From positions 1 through 64,000 of the forward strand of contig JAAFIL010000004.1 of assembly GCA_013297775.1 (NCBI GenBank): 64,000 nt of DNA, written 5' to 3'. A program made the position numbers and the translations under genes. The notes below the pieces were generated by a model. That model was given only the letters and a program-made list of their open reading frames with translations, ran no database searches and was not told the DNA's origin. This document shows, in pieces, positions 55,301-63,387 of the stretch; position 1 is the first letter of the stretch, and the number at the start of each line of letters is the position of its first letter. The stretch comes from Bacteroidota bacterium. GTDB lineage: Bacteria; Bacteroidota; Bacteroidia; B-17B0; Aurantibacillaceae.

Positions 55301-58300
55301 CGGTAACTTCTAATCCTGTAAGTTGTTTTAATGGCAGCAATGGCACTATTACAGCTATTCCAAGTGGTGGAACAGGTCCTTACCAATTTAACATCAATAG
55401 TAATCCCAATCAAGTTAGTCCTATTTTTAGTACCAACATTAGCGCAGGTGCTTATAACGTAACGGTTATTGATAGTAAGAACTGTACCAGTTCGCAAACT
55501 ATTACAGTCAATCAGCCTAGTGCCATTTCAACTACTGTTAACACAACAAATGCTAATTGTACAACTGCCAACGGCACCGCTAGTGTTTCGGCATCAGGTG
55601 GAACGCCTATTTATACTTATAGCTGGAGTCCAAATGGCGGCACAACCGCTTCGGCCATTGGTTTATTAGCGGGTACTTATACCGTTATTGTAAGAGACAT
55701 AAATAATTGTAGTGTAACCGCTACGGGTCTTATAGGTCAAACATCAGGAGGAACTGCCACCATTACCAATATTACAAATGTAACGTGTAATGGGTTTAAC
55801 AATGGTAGTTTAACGGCGGGTATGACTGGTGCGGGTACTGCACCTTATACCTATAGTTGGATACCGACTGGAGGAACTAATCAAATTGCGAGTGGTTTAG
55901 CACCGGGTACTTATAGCGTATTAATTACAGATTTTTATGGTTGTAAATCTGTTGCCAGTGCTAACATTACCCAACCCAATGTTTTAAACTTTTCGTTAAG
56001 CACCAATAGTGTAAGTTGCTTTGGCGGCAATAACGGCAGTGCTACTATCAACGGTCTTAGTGGTGGAACACCTGCCTACACTTATTTATGGGCTGCGGGA
56101 GGGGCAACAACCACTACCAGTAGTAATTTACCGGCTGGCACTTATACGGCAACTGTAACCGATGCCAAAAATTGTACGTTAAGCCGAACCGTCAGCATCA
56201 CGCAGGCTACTTCTTTAACTTTGAATACGACCACCATAACCGCCAACTGTACGCTTCCTACGGGCGGCGCAACGGTAAGCGCATCGGGTGGTGCGCCTGC
56301 CTATACCTATACATGGAGTACGAGTGCGGTAGGTCCAATCATTTCAAACGTTGTTGCGGGCACTTATTCTATTTTAGTGAAAGATGCTAACAATTGTACC
56401 TATTCGGTATCGGCTACTATTCCTGCTGCTGCTGGACCTACAATAACCTCTACTAGTTTTACAAACGTAAGTTGTAACAGCGGCAATGGCGGCACCAATA
56501 ATGGATCGGCTCTAGTTACTGTAATTGGTGGGGCGGGTTTACCAAACTATAATTGGAGCAATGGTCAAATAACGCAAGCCGCTACGAACTTAGCACCAGG
56601 CATCTACACCGTTACCGTTACCGATGTAGCAGGTTGCACAACCTCAACGGCGGTAACTATTTCTCAACCGCCTTTATTAACGGCAAGTATTAATCCAACT
56701 GCGGTAAAGTGCTTTAATGCCGCTAATGGTTCGGCTACGGTTAGCGTTTTAGGCGGTACACCTGGTTATTCTTATACATGGGTACCTAATCCAACCATAG
56801 GTAATACCAGTGCTACGCCTTCGGGCATGAGTCCTGGCAATTACAATGTAATTGTAACCGACAGCAAAGGGTGCACGCGCACAACTAGCACTAGCATTGG
56901 TAATCCTCCTCAATTGTTAGCTGCTGTAACCTCAACCAATGTTAAATGTTTTAATTCCACCTCTACTAGCTTAATGGGTTTAGCTGCGGCCACGGCTAGC
57001 AATGCACAAGGGGCTGTTAGTTATTACTGGATAGGAGGTTCTAATCCTTTAACTACACAAGCAGTAAATGGTTTAGGAGCGGGAACTTACACAATGACGG
57101 CGAGCGATCAAAACAGTTGCACGGCCACGGTAGTTTTTAATATTACACAACCAACCGCTTTAAATGCTTTGTTTACAGCCACTCAAATGCCTAGTTGTAC
57201 TTCTTACAGCAATGGGTTTATTACAGTAACTCCCTCAGGAGGCACACCAGGTTATACTTATAATTGGAGTAACTTACAAACGGGTTCTACGGCTACTAAT
57301 ATTCCGGCGGGCAATTATGCTGTTACCATTACAGATGCAAATACTTGCTCTTTAACTTTATCTACAATTCTTAACCAACCTAGTGGCTTAAATGCTACTG
57401 CTACTGCCACTAATGCTCTGTGTAACAACGGAACAGGAACCTTGAACGTAGCCTACAATGGTGGAACGGGTTCAGTGAATGTACAATGGCAACCGGGGGG
57501 TTTATATACAACAGCGTATGTACCTACCGCTATGCCTTTACCCATTGGATTGGTTTATACGGTTACCTTAACCGATGCAAATACGTGTGCCTTAACGCGT
57601 ACCGTAGCACTTACTGCACCTCCTGCATTAACCGCCGCCGTTACGGCAACGGTTAATACCAATTGCGGACAAGCCAATGGTGGGGCTACTGTAACAGCAA
57701 GTGGCGGAACAGGTAATCCGTTTTATGCGTATCAATGGAATAATGGTGCTTTAACGCAAGGTATTAGTAATGTATTAGCTGGTCCTTATCAAGTAGTTGT
57801 TCGCGATATTAATAATTGTACGTTTACGGTAGTGGCTAATATTCCCAATGTTACGGGGCCAACAGTAAGTATTGTTAGTTCTTCTTCTCTCGTTTGTAAC
57901 GGACAAGCTAATGGCACCGCAAGCATTTCTGTATCGGGACCTGTCGCTATTACAACAACTTCTTGGACTGGGCCTGTGAGTCCAAGTCCTATAAATGCGC
58001 CTACCAATTTAGTGAGCGGTATTTATGTTGTAACAGTAGTAGATGCTGCCAATTGTGTAAGCAGTGCTTCGTTACAAATTAATCAGCCAACACCTTTAGT
58101 AAGTGCCATTACTTCGGTTACGAATGTGAGTTGTAATAATGGCATGGATGGAGGTGCTTTAGTATTAGTGAATGGTGCAACACCAGCCTATACTTACAGT
58201 TGGTTTCCAACGACCTCGCTACAAACGAACTCTGTACTGAGTAGTGTGCCCATAGGCACTTATTCGGTATTGATAACAGATGCGAACGGTTGCACCCGAA

Positions 58301-60348
58301 CGAGTAGCGTTGCAATTATTCAACCTAATCCATTGTTAATAACCACTAATACACTTATTAATGTGAGTTGTAATGGCGGCACTAATGGTCAAATTAATAC
58401 GAGCATTAGTGGCGGTACACCATTTTATAATATCACTTGGGCTAGTACTTCTACGGTAACACTAGGAACTAATCCAGTTGTAACAAACTTAAATGGTACG
58501 CACACCTATAGTTTAACGGTAACCGATATAAAAGGATGTAGCACCAATTCTACTTATGTTATTTCGGAACCATCGGCTTTAACGGTAATTAGTTCGAATA
58601 CAACACCAGCTACGTGCGGTAATACCAATGGAACAGCGAGTGTTAGCGTGAGTGGTGGAACGCTTCCTTACTTATATAACTGGAATACACCAAGCCCACA
58701 ATTAAGTAATAACGCATCAAATTTAGCAGGTGGTAACTGGCTTTTAACTATAACGGATAATAAAGGCTGTATTCGTCAACACTCGGTAAATATCCCTGCT
58801 CCAGCTTTGCCAACCATGAGCATTGCAGGTATAAACGTTTCGTGTAATCCAGGCCCTAATAATGGATCGGCAACTATTACGGCTAATGGCATACCAGGCT
58901 CTGGCGGTTTCTTATATTTTTGGAGTCCAAGTGCGCAAACGGGTAGCATAGCTTCGGGCTTAGGTGCGGCCGTTCACTCTGCCACAGTAACCGATTTATA
59001 TGGATGTGTGGCAACTGGCTTCATTCAAATTACAAGACCTGCGGCATTGGTATTACAGGCTATTCCTGATGCAACCGTTTGTTATGGGCAAGCGGCGCAA
59101 TTGCAAGCCGCAGCCGCAGGCGGCACCGCACCTTATATTTATAGTTGGAGTTCTCCGATTACCATTACCAATGGTGGCCCCATTGCCGTTAATACGTTTA
59201 ATACAGCGCAATACAGTGTAAGTGTAACCGACGCTAATGGTTGTAATGCGGGTTCCGAAGATATCTTTGTTAATGTGAAAGCACCGTTAATTGTAGCCGG
59301 CAGTTCGTTTTCGATTTGTGAAAATAGCCGATTATCGTTAACGCCCAATTTTGTTAGCCCAGGACAATACCAAACGGCTATTTTAAGTAATTATAATTAC
59401 GGTTGGAGTAACGGTGCAGGTAATATGCCAACGAATACCATTATACCTGTGTTTAATGCGGCGAATAATCCTATCACGTATAGTGTAATTGTTTCGGATG
59501 GCTGTAGCATAAGCGATACAGCGTTTTTTAACGTAACAGTACGGCCGTCGCCACGCGCAACATTTACCTCTAGTCCACGTAAAGGATGCGCACCACTGAA
59601 TGTAACCTTAACAGGAATTAGTACTAATACCAATATCACTTACCAATGGAGTTTAGGTGCAGGCGAGTCGTCAGAAGGATTTGGTTCGCCTTATACTTAT
59701 AACTTCCCTGTTGCGGGCACGCATACGTTACAAGTAACCATGACTAATGAGTTTGGTTGTACAAAAGATACAATTGCTCCAAATTACATTGAGGTTTATC
59801 CTGTACCTTTTGCTGAGTTTAGTGCAACGCCTTGGAGTTCGAGTATTTTAAGCCCTGTCATAACCTTTACCAATCAATCGCAAGGGGCTACTAATTACGT
59901 GTGGGATTTTGGTGATCAGGTTGCTGCTTCTAATACAACGGCTATTAATCCGAGTCATTCGTATAATCAAGTGGGTTCGTACAATGTGTATTTAGTAGTG
60001 GTTAACGCTAAAGGTTGCCGCGATACCATTAGGCACAAGGTCGAAATTACACCCGATTTTGCGGTGTACATTCCAAATGCGTTTACACCTGATGGAAATG
60101 GCAAGAACGATGTATTTAATGTGTATGGAATTGGGATTGATGAGGAACGTTTTAAAATGGAGATTTTTGACCGTTGGGGTGAGGTTATTTTTACTTCTGA
60201 AACCTTCAGAAAAGGGTGGGATGGAACCATTAAGGGAGGGTCTATCATTGGACAAGAAGGGGTTTATATTTACAAAATACTTGTAACCGACTCGGAGGGA
60301 AATAAAAAAACTTATACTGGGCATATAACGCTTTTAAAACGTGATTAG
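52360..60348 (+). CDS. Giant SprB-repeat T9SS adhesin
   Basis: A 2662-aa secreted surface protein. A signal peptide (1-25) precedes a unique N-terminal part (about 30-340, rich in cysteine with GWAHFGYCYFDALC). Then come about 21 SprB-type repeats of 70-90 aa from about 590 to 2240, each with a (V/A)xC-x-G-x-x-G-x-(I/V) start, a GGT-x-PY-x-(Y/F) middle and an (L/A)-AGTYTV-x-VTDA-x-GC end. A PKD-type domain (about 2400-2560) and the type B T9SS tail FTPDGNGKNDVFNVYG to the C-terminus finish it. Related proteins (SprB) drive gliding or adhesion. Repeats are translated without breaks. Confidence 0.92.
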   Translation: MKKSLVLSRLCILFFVFLFQNNFSQKNVEAARLKITNMVFDTDSLQGFDEDVYKSMALASGFYGYEYKTFMNRAKRAYINRKYAIYPNASAFKPYNPNSGQPNILGLPCVNEGFEASPNVPFTTVPQGGVPSIPSGWTGSQGQNGQWDPTYTFYYNTCSVSAMPNSFFSMTPTEMWVRQTPIADPNFPGGIPNSPLGGTRVMQLNDNIALSGEISRITQTFPVTSNNALFQFAYAACFDGTGHSCCDQPFLNIKVKNCSNVTLSCPQVSVVASGAYCTAGTPGFATNSSGYLYRNWTVQSIDLTPYIGSCVTIEVAVGDCTGWAHFGYCYFDALCSPMNIVVNGTSFPAGTAASTVAACGASSATMTAPPGLGPYTWNGPGGSGVTNNSNQTVSSTVAGTYTLSMNPPGSCAPIVKFVTLVFPPPVSAAFNNTNACNVFTFNHTGTIPSTQSYSFAGVGAPPGFTTTATSTAVTFPTTGNFTVTHVVTNTAGCTATATAVINVPTAVNPGFAIPSATQCLNGNNFSFNAVTIPGTHSYSFSPSLGAPAVGSSANYAGSFTAPGTYTVTHSLSNGGCTSSTTAIVVVNPMPSLIATPTNANCGNSNGSIVISNTSPAGQTATGFSLNGGAIPSQTVINLAAGTYTLGITNNFGCAVTTVTTITNTPPITNLAHTQVNPACGNSNGSITLGLVTGGTAPYVFSVNGGPFIATPPLTNLAAGNYTVIVRDAFNCTFTKVITLVNTPPPTSMGFNILPTACVGNSGVITVTNVVGGTPAYSYSINGVASSSVMSGLSGGTKTITVADANGCTYSTTANVPGVSGPSSATVITQNAACGNPNGSATVTAVNGGVPGYQYSFNNGPFSSNAFQTGLPSGIHTVIIRDANSCTLSVTFNVGNTGSPVSAVSNLSQVSCFNGSNGSFSINTVGGTPGYNYTLTPIGTINSTGIFSNLPAQSYTVSVKDAVGCITTLTTTITQPSAVSVSVTSNPVSCFNGSNGTITAIPSGGTGPYQFNINSNPNQVSPIFSTNISAGAYNVTVIDSKNCTSSQTITVNQPSAISTTVNTTNANCTTANGTASVSASGGTPIYTYSWSPNGGTTASAIGLLAGTYTVIVRDINNCSVTATGLIGQTSGGTATITNITNVTCNGFNNGSLTAGMTGAGTAPYTYSWIPTGGTNQIASGLAPGTYSVLITDFYGCKSVASANITQPNVLNFSLSTNSVSCFGGNNGSATINGLSGGTPAYTYLWAAGGATTTTSSNLPAGTYTATVTDAKNCTLSRTVSITQATSLTLNTTTITANCTLPTGGATVSASGGAPAYTYTWSTSAVGPIISNVVAGTYSILVKDANNCTYSVSATIPAAAGPTITSTSFTNVSCNSGNGGTNNGSALVTVIGGAGLPNYNWSNGQITQAATNLAPGIYTVTVTDVAGCTTSTAVTISQPPLLTASINPTAVKCFNAANGSATVSVLGGTPGYSYTWVPNPTIGNTSATPSGMSPGNYNVIVTDSKGCTRTTSTSIGNPPQLLAAVTSTNVKCFNSTSTSLMGLAAATASNAQGAVSYYWIGGSNPLTTQAVNGLGAGTYTMTASDQNSCTATVVFNITQPTALNALFTATQMPSCTSYSNGFITVTPSGGTPGYTYNWSNLQTGSTATNIPAGNYAVTITDANTCSLTLSTILNQPSGLNATATATNALCNNGTGTLNVAYNGGTGSVNVQWQPGGLYTTAYVPTAMPLPIGLVYTVTLTDANTCALTRTVALTAPPALTAAVTATVNTNCGQANGGATVTASGGTGNPFYAYQWNNGALTQGISNVLAGPYQVVVRDINNCTFTVVANIPNVTGPTVSIVSSSSLVCNGQANGTASISVSGPVAITTTSWTGPVSPSPINAPTNLVSGIYVVTVVDAANCVSSASLQINQPTPLVSAITSVTNVSCNNGMDGGALVLVNGATPAYTYSWFPTTSLQTNSVLSSVPIGTYSVLITDANGCTRTSSVAIIQPNPLLITTNTLINVSCNGGTNGQINTSISGGTPFYNITWASTSTVTLGTNPVVTNLNGTHTYSLTVTDIKGCSTNSTYVISEPSALTVISSNTTPATCGNTNGTASVSVSGGTLPYLYNWNTPSPQLSNNASNLAGGNWLLTITDNKGCIRQHSVNIPAPALPTMSIAGINVSCNPGPNNGSATITANGIPGSGGFLYFWSPSAQTGSIASGLGAAVHSATVTDLYGCVATGFIQITRPAALVLQAIPDATVCYGQAAQLQAAAAGGTAPYIYSWSSPITITNGGPIAVNTFNTAQYSVSVTDANGCNAGSEDIFVNVKAPLIVAGSSFSICENSRLSLTPNFVSPGQYQTAILSNYNYGWSNGAGNMPTNTIIPVFNAANNPITYSVIVSDGCSISDTAFFNVTVRPSPRATFTSSPRKGCAPLNVTLTGISTNTNITYQWSLGAGESSEGFGSPYTYNFPVAGTHTLQVTMTNEFGCTKDTIAPNYIEVYPVPFAEFSATPWSSSILSPVITFTNQSQGATNYVWDFGDQVAASNTTAINPSHSYNQVGSYNVYLVVVNAKGCRDTIRHKVEITPDFAVYIPNAFTPDGNGKNDVFNVYGIGIDEERFKMEIFDRWGEVIFTSETFRKGWDGTIKGGSIIGQEGVYIYKILVTDSEGNKKTYTGHITLLKRD

Positions 60349-60420
60349 ATTCAGGGTATTACTTCGTTATGTTTATTAAAATGATTGGATGTTATTATCA
60401 CTTCTAAATGCGATATTAAC

Positions 60421-60712
60421 CGCAATTTCAGGAGAGAGGGTCTTTAGAATAAAGTTTATAACTCGATTAAATAATAGACTACATTAAAAGTAGCACGCAA
60501 AGACGTAGAGTTCGCAAAGGGAGGAATATCGAGAAAATAGCACGCAAAGACGCAGAGGGCGCAAAGGCGGAAATTAAATATTGCACTAAAAATAGCACGC
60601 AAAGACGCAGAGGGCGCAAAGACGGAAATTAAATTTTGAAAAAGGATTTCAGAATAAATCATTGCCTTTATTAAATACTATGATTTAAGTTACATGGAAT
60701 AGACAGTAGAAG
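60421..60712 (+). repeat. Dispersed intergenic repeat, copy 2
   Basis: Its first block (60424-60465) contains AATTTCAGG and CTTTAGAATAAA, and its last block (60680-60712) contains GTTACATGGAATAGACAGT followed by GAAG. Both match 275-377 in the same order. The middle is occupied by the CGCAAAG tandem units, apparently inserted later. Confidence 0.5.
60491..60644. repeat. CGCAAAG-type tandem repeat, three copies
   Basis: Units start at 60491, 60538 and 60593, with periods of 47 and 55 bases. Each begins TAGCACGCAAAGACG and continues AGAG(T/G)(T/G)CGCAAAG. The core is shared with the 59-bp repeat at 25241-25458, on the same strand. Spacers differ from that locus (AAATTAAA-type here). Confidence 0.85.
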
Positions 60713-60849
60713 TCAAATGTTTTGGCGAACTATCTGTCTTAAGGCGGACAGGTTCTGATAGTAACTGTAAGGATTTCTTACAAATGATTTACCCTGAAAT
60801 CCTTACAGATACTTAATCGCAGACGGCTTCCTCCTTTGAACTGTCTATT
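60698..60849. repeat. Hairpin element with inverted ends
   Basis: AATAGACAGT (60698-60707) and ACTGTCTATT (60840-60849) are perfect inverted ends. Inside, CTGTAAGGATTTC (60765-60777) and GAAATCCTTACAG (60796-60808) form a perfect 13-bp stem with an 18-base loop. No coding capacity; a miniature element or a structured transcript is likely. Confidence 0.7.
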
Positions 60850-61007
60850 TACGGTTTACCCTACCAGTTTTACTTAAAACACAACCACTTGTGAAAGAGA
60901 ACGTGCCACTTTTCAAAACCGAATTTTAAACGTGTAAAAGTGTTTGTAGTTTTAATGAAGATTAAAAGTAGGGTGCCATTTTAATTGAAATTTAAAACTG
61001 TAAAGCG

Positions 61008-61838
61008 ATGAGCCTATTTCTTAATGACCAGCAAAAAGTAAATGAAATAATTTTCACGAACAGAAATAAAGCCTACGGTGCTTATACCATTCGTAGCGAG
61101 TACGGAACCACCGTTTTCAAATCGTTATGCATTGTTACGTGCAGCATGTTTAGTGTAACGGGCATCTTAGTTTGGCTAAATAAACAACCTATTGTAGTGC
61201 CAAATATTACAGCGGCTAATATTCCTGTAATTGTTCCAGTAGATATGACTAAGGTATATGAAACAGCCGTAGAAACGCCAAAGAAAGCCAATCCAACTGA
61301 AATCATAAATCCACCAAAACCTGCCTCGTTGGCAGGTATAGCCACGCACATTGTTGACTCGTTGCCAATGGTTGCTACCGAAATAAAATCTTTAACACTC
61401 GGTGTAAGCTCTAGTTCAGGAACTACAAGTGAGGGCACCGCAGTTAATGGCAGCGGCACAGCAAGCAGCAGTATCGGTGCAGGAGCCAATGGTGCTGGTG
61501 TAGAAGCAAGTACCACGCCTACCGAAATTTTTAAGTTGGATGAACTGCCCGAATTTGAAGGCGGCTTAGGGGCTTTAAAACGCTTTGTGGCCAGTAAAAT
61601 AAACTATCCCAATGTAGCGCGCGAAGCTGCTATACAAGGCACATTGTATGTAAAGTTTGTAGTGGACGAGAGCGGGCAAGTGGGTGAAGTAGTAATGGAA
61701 AATAATTTAGGCTATGGCTTAGAGCAAGAAGCCTCGCGGGTTATAAAGTTAATTCCACGATTCAAAAAGCCAGGCAAAATAAAAGGGCAGGCTGTTAAAA
61801 CTTATTATCAATTGCCCATTCGATTTACAATTAACTAA
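61008..61838 (+). CDS. TonB-family energy transducer
   Basis: A 276-aa TonB protein. The N-terminal RNKAYGAYTIRSEYG preceding a membrane helix (about 38-58) is typical of Bacteroidota TonB. A proline-poor but Ser/Gly/Ala-rich spacer follows (about 120-165), then the TonB C-terminal domain (EFEGGLGALKRFVASKI, YPNVAREAAIQGTLYVKFVVDESG). It energises outer-membrane receptors, possibly including the one at 11555. No ExbB/ExbD genes are adjacent. Confidence 0.9.
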   Translation: MSLFLNDQQKVNEIIFTNRNKAYGAYTIRSEYGTTVFKSLCIVTCSMFSVTGILVWLNKQPIVVPNITAANIPVIVPVDMTKVYETAVETPKKANPTEIINPPKPASLAGIATHIVDSLPMVATEIKSLTLGVSSSSGTTSEGTAVNGSGTASSSIGAGANGAGVEASTTPTEIFKLDELPEFEGGLGALKRFVASKINYPNVAREAAIQGTLYVKFVVDESGQVGEVVMENNLGYGLEQEASRVIKLIPRFKKPGKIKGQAVKTYYQLPIRFTIN

Positions 61839-61920
61839 TTAATACTACTTAATAAATTGAACTAAAGCGTTAATAAATTGGGTATAATACGCATAACAAC
61901 AAACAAAAAGAAAGCGAAAC

Positions 61921-61956
61921 AAAATAAAGTGTCCTTTAAAAAAGACACTTTATTTT
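61921..61956. terminator. Bidirectional terminator
   Basis: AAAATAAAGTGTC (61921-61933) and GACACTTTATTTT (61944-61956) form a perfect 13-bp stem with a 10-base loop, with A and T tracts on both sides. It separates the convergent TonB and dipeptidase genes and overlaps the stop codon of the latter. Confidence 0.8.
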
Positions 61957-62729
61957 ATTAACGTAAAATGTTGGGCAGCTAATAATTTATTAGTTGCATT
62001 AAAGTGCCACCATTCAGTTGCAATAGGAAAAAACCCAGCTTTTTGCATGCACCACCGTAAGCATTTACGATTCTCGAATTGCTGAATAGATAGTTCGCCA
62101 CGTTCTAAAAAAAAGACCTCGTAACGCGGTTGCGCTAATTTTCCGAAAAAATCGAAAGAGGTTCCCATGTCTATTAACCGACGGGTTACACAATCGTAAA
62201 TGGAAAGATCAACGGCAGCACCGTAATTATGCAATGAGATATGTTGTGGCGGCGAAATGTATAAATGCTTTTCGTAGGGTTTTAGTTTTACCGAATCCCA
62301 AATTAATTGTTGCACCGAAAGTGGTCGGGCGGCATCGAAAATCATTAATCGGTAATGTGGATATCGCTGCTTTAAATAAAACTGTGCATTGCACAAACGA
62401 AGGGCTACTTGGCAGGGAAAGTAAGCGTTAGAAAGTCCCTTGTAAAGATTGCGGTTCATAAAATTATTGCGTGTGCCATATTTCAAATCTACACCAATAG
62501 ATGTATCGAGTTGTTTAATATTAACTAAACCCAATTTTACATAGAGTTCTTCCAGTTCATTAACTTGAGGCTGAGCAAGACTTGGCTGAGGTTTCGGTTT
62601 TGCATACGTTACTTTTTTAGGTTCTAATTTTTGTGGCAAAGGCAGTTGATGCACCGTTTTATCTTTACTAGCCGATGAACACGAGCAAAAAAACAAGAGC
62701 GTAAGTATAATAGCAAACAGAAATTTCAA
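61950..62729 (-). CDS. VanX-type D-Ala-D-Ala dipeptidase, lipoprotein
   Basis: A 259-aa lipoprotein (lipobox FCSC) of the peptidase M15/VanX family. HNYGAAVDLSI gives the first zinc His and Asp, and EWWHFN the catalytic Glu and second His; GTSFDFFG also fits. It probably cuts D-Ala-D-Ala or similar dipeptides in the periplasm. A proline/lysine-rich linker follows the lipobox. VanX-type resistance is not implied: no vanHA genes are present. Confidence 0.9.
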   Translation of the reverse strand: MKFLFAIILTLLFFCSCSSASKDKTVHQLPLPQKLEPKKVTYAKPKPQPSLAQPQVNELEELYVKLGLVNIKQLDTSIGVDLKYGTRNNFMNRNLYKGLSNAYFPCQVALRLCNAQFYLKQRYPHYRLMIFDAARPLSVQQLIWDSVKLKPYEKHLYISPPQHISLHNYGAAVDLSIYDCVTRRLIDMGTSFDFFGKLAQPRYEVFFLERGELSIQQFENRKCLRWCMQKAGFFPIATEWWHFNATNKLLAAQHFTLIK

Positions 62730-62816
62730 TAGGATATAAAATTACATGAATAATTGGTTAAAAAGAGACTAATGAATAACTGCACAGAATGCTTAATTTT
62801 ACCAAAAATTTAGTTT

Positions 62817-63305
62817 ATGCCTTCGTTCGATATTGCCAGTAAGTTAGATACTCAATTAATGGATAATGCTATTAATGTAGCTCGCAAAGATATTTTAAAC
62901 CGTTGGGATTTTAAAGATAGCAAAAGTGAAATTGATTTGAATAAAAAAGATTTGGTATTAATGATTAGCACCGAAACCGAGATGCGCTTAGAAGCCATAT
63001 TAGATGCCATTCACAGCCGTATGATAAAACAAGGGCTAGACCCCCGTGGACTCGACGAAAGTAAAGAACATTATCCGAGCGGTACACTAATTAAAAAAGA
63101 AATTAAAGTTAGACAAGGCGTTGAAAAGGAAGCTGCAAAAAAAATAATGAAGGCCATTAAAGACAGTAAGCTAAAAGTAACGGCTCAAATTATGGACGAA
63201 ATTATTCGGGTAAGTGGTAAAAACATTAATGACCTACAAGCCGTTATTGCTTTGTGCCGCCGAGGTGATTATGAAATTCCTTTGCAATTTATTAATATGA
63301 AGTAA
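62817..63305 (+). CDS. YajQ family nucleotide-binding protein
   Basis: A 162-aa YajQ-family protein: MPSFDIASKLDTQLMDNAI, NRWDFKDSKSEID and the C-terminal VSGKNINDLQAVIA are family hallmarks. Members bind cyclic di-GMP or RNA-like ligands. Length is normal. It precedes the sugar kinase gene on the same strand with an 82-base gap. Confidence 0.94.
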   Translation: MPSFDIASKLDTQLMDNAINVARKDILNRWDFKDSKSEIDLNKKDLVLMISTETEMRLEAILDAIHSRMIKQGLDPRGLDESKEHYPSGTLIKKEIKVRQGVEKEAAKKIMKAIKDSKLKVTAQIMDEIIRVSGKNINDLQAVIALCRRGDYEIPLQFINMK

Positions 63306-63387
63306 GCCTCCATTTTAGAGCAGAATTAGAAACGATTGCCCCTTTACGTTAAAAGGCAATCCACTAAAACGAATAGAAAAAATAAAA

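Larger units (their letters stand above)
60349..61007. other. Gene-free repeat-rich region
   Basis: No credible gene is present in 659 bases. In order it contains a copy of the repeat seen at 275-377 (60421-60712, interrupted), three CGCAAAG-type tandem units (60491-60644), and a hairpin element with inverted ends (60698-60849). The last 150 bases before the TonB gene are unremarkable. Confidence 0.6.

Noticed and set aside
61950-62729. Vancomycin-resistance gene vanX
   Set aside because: It is a lipoprotein of the same peptidase family without vanH, vanA or regulators nearby; a peptidoglycan turnover role fits better.
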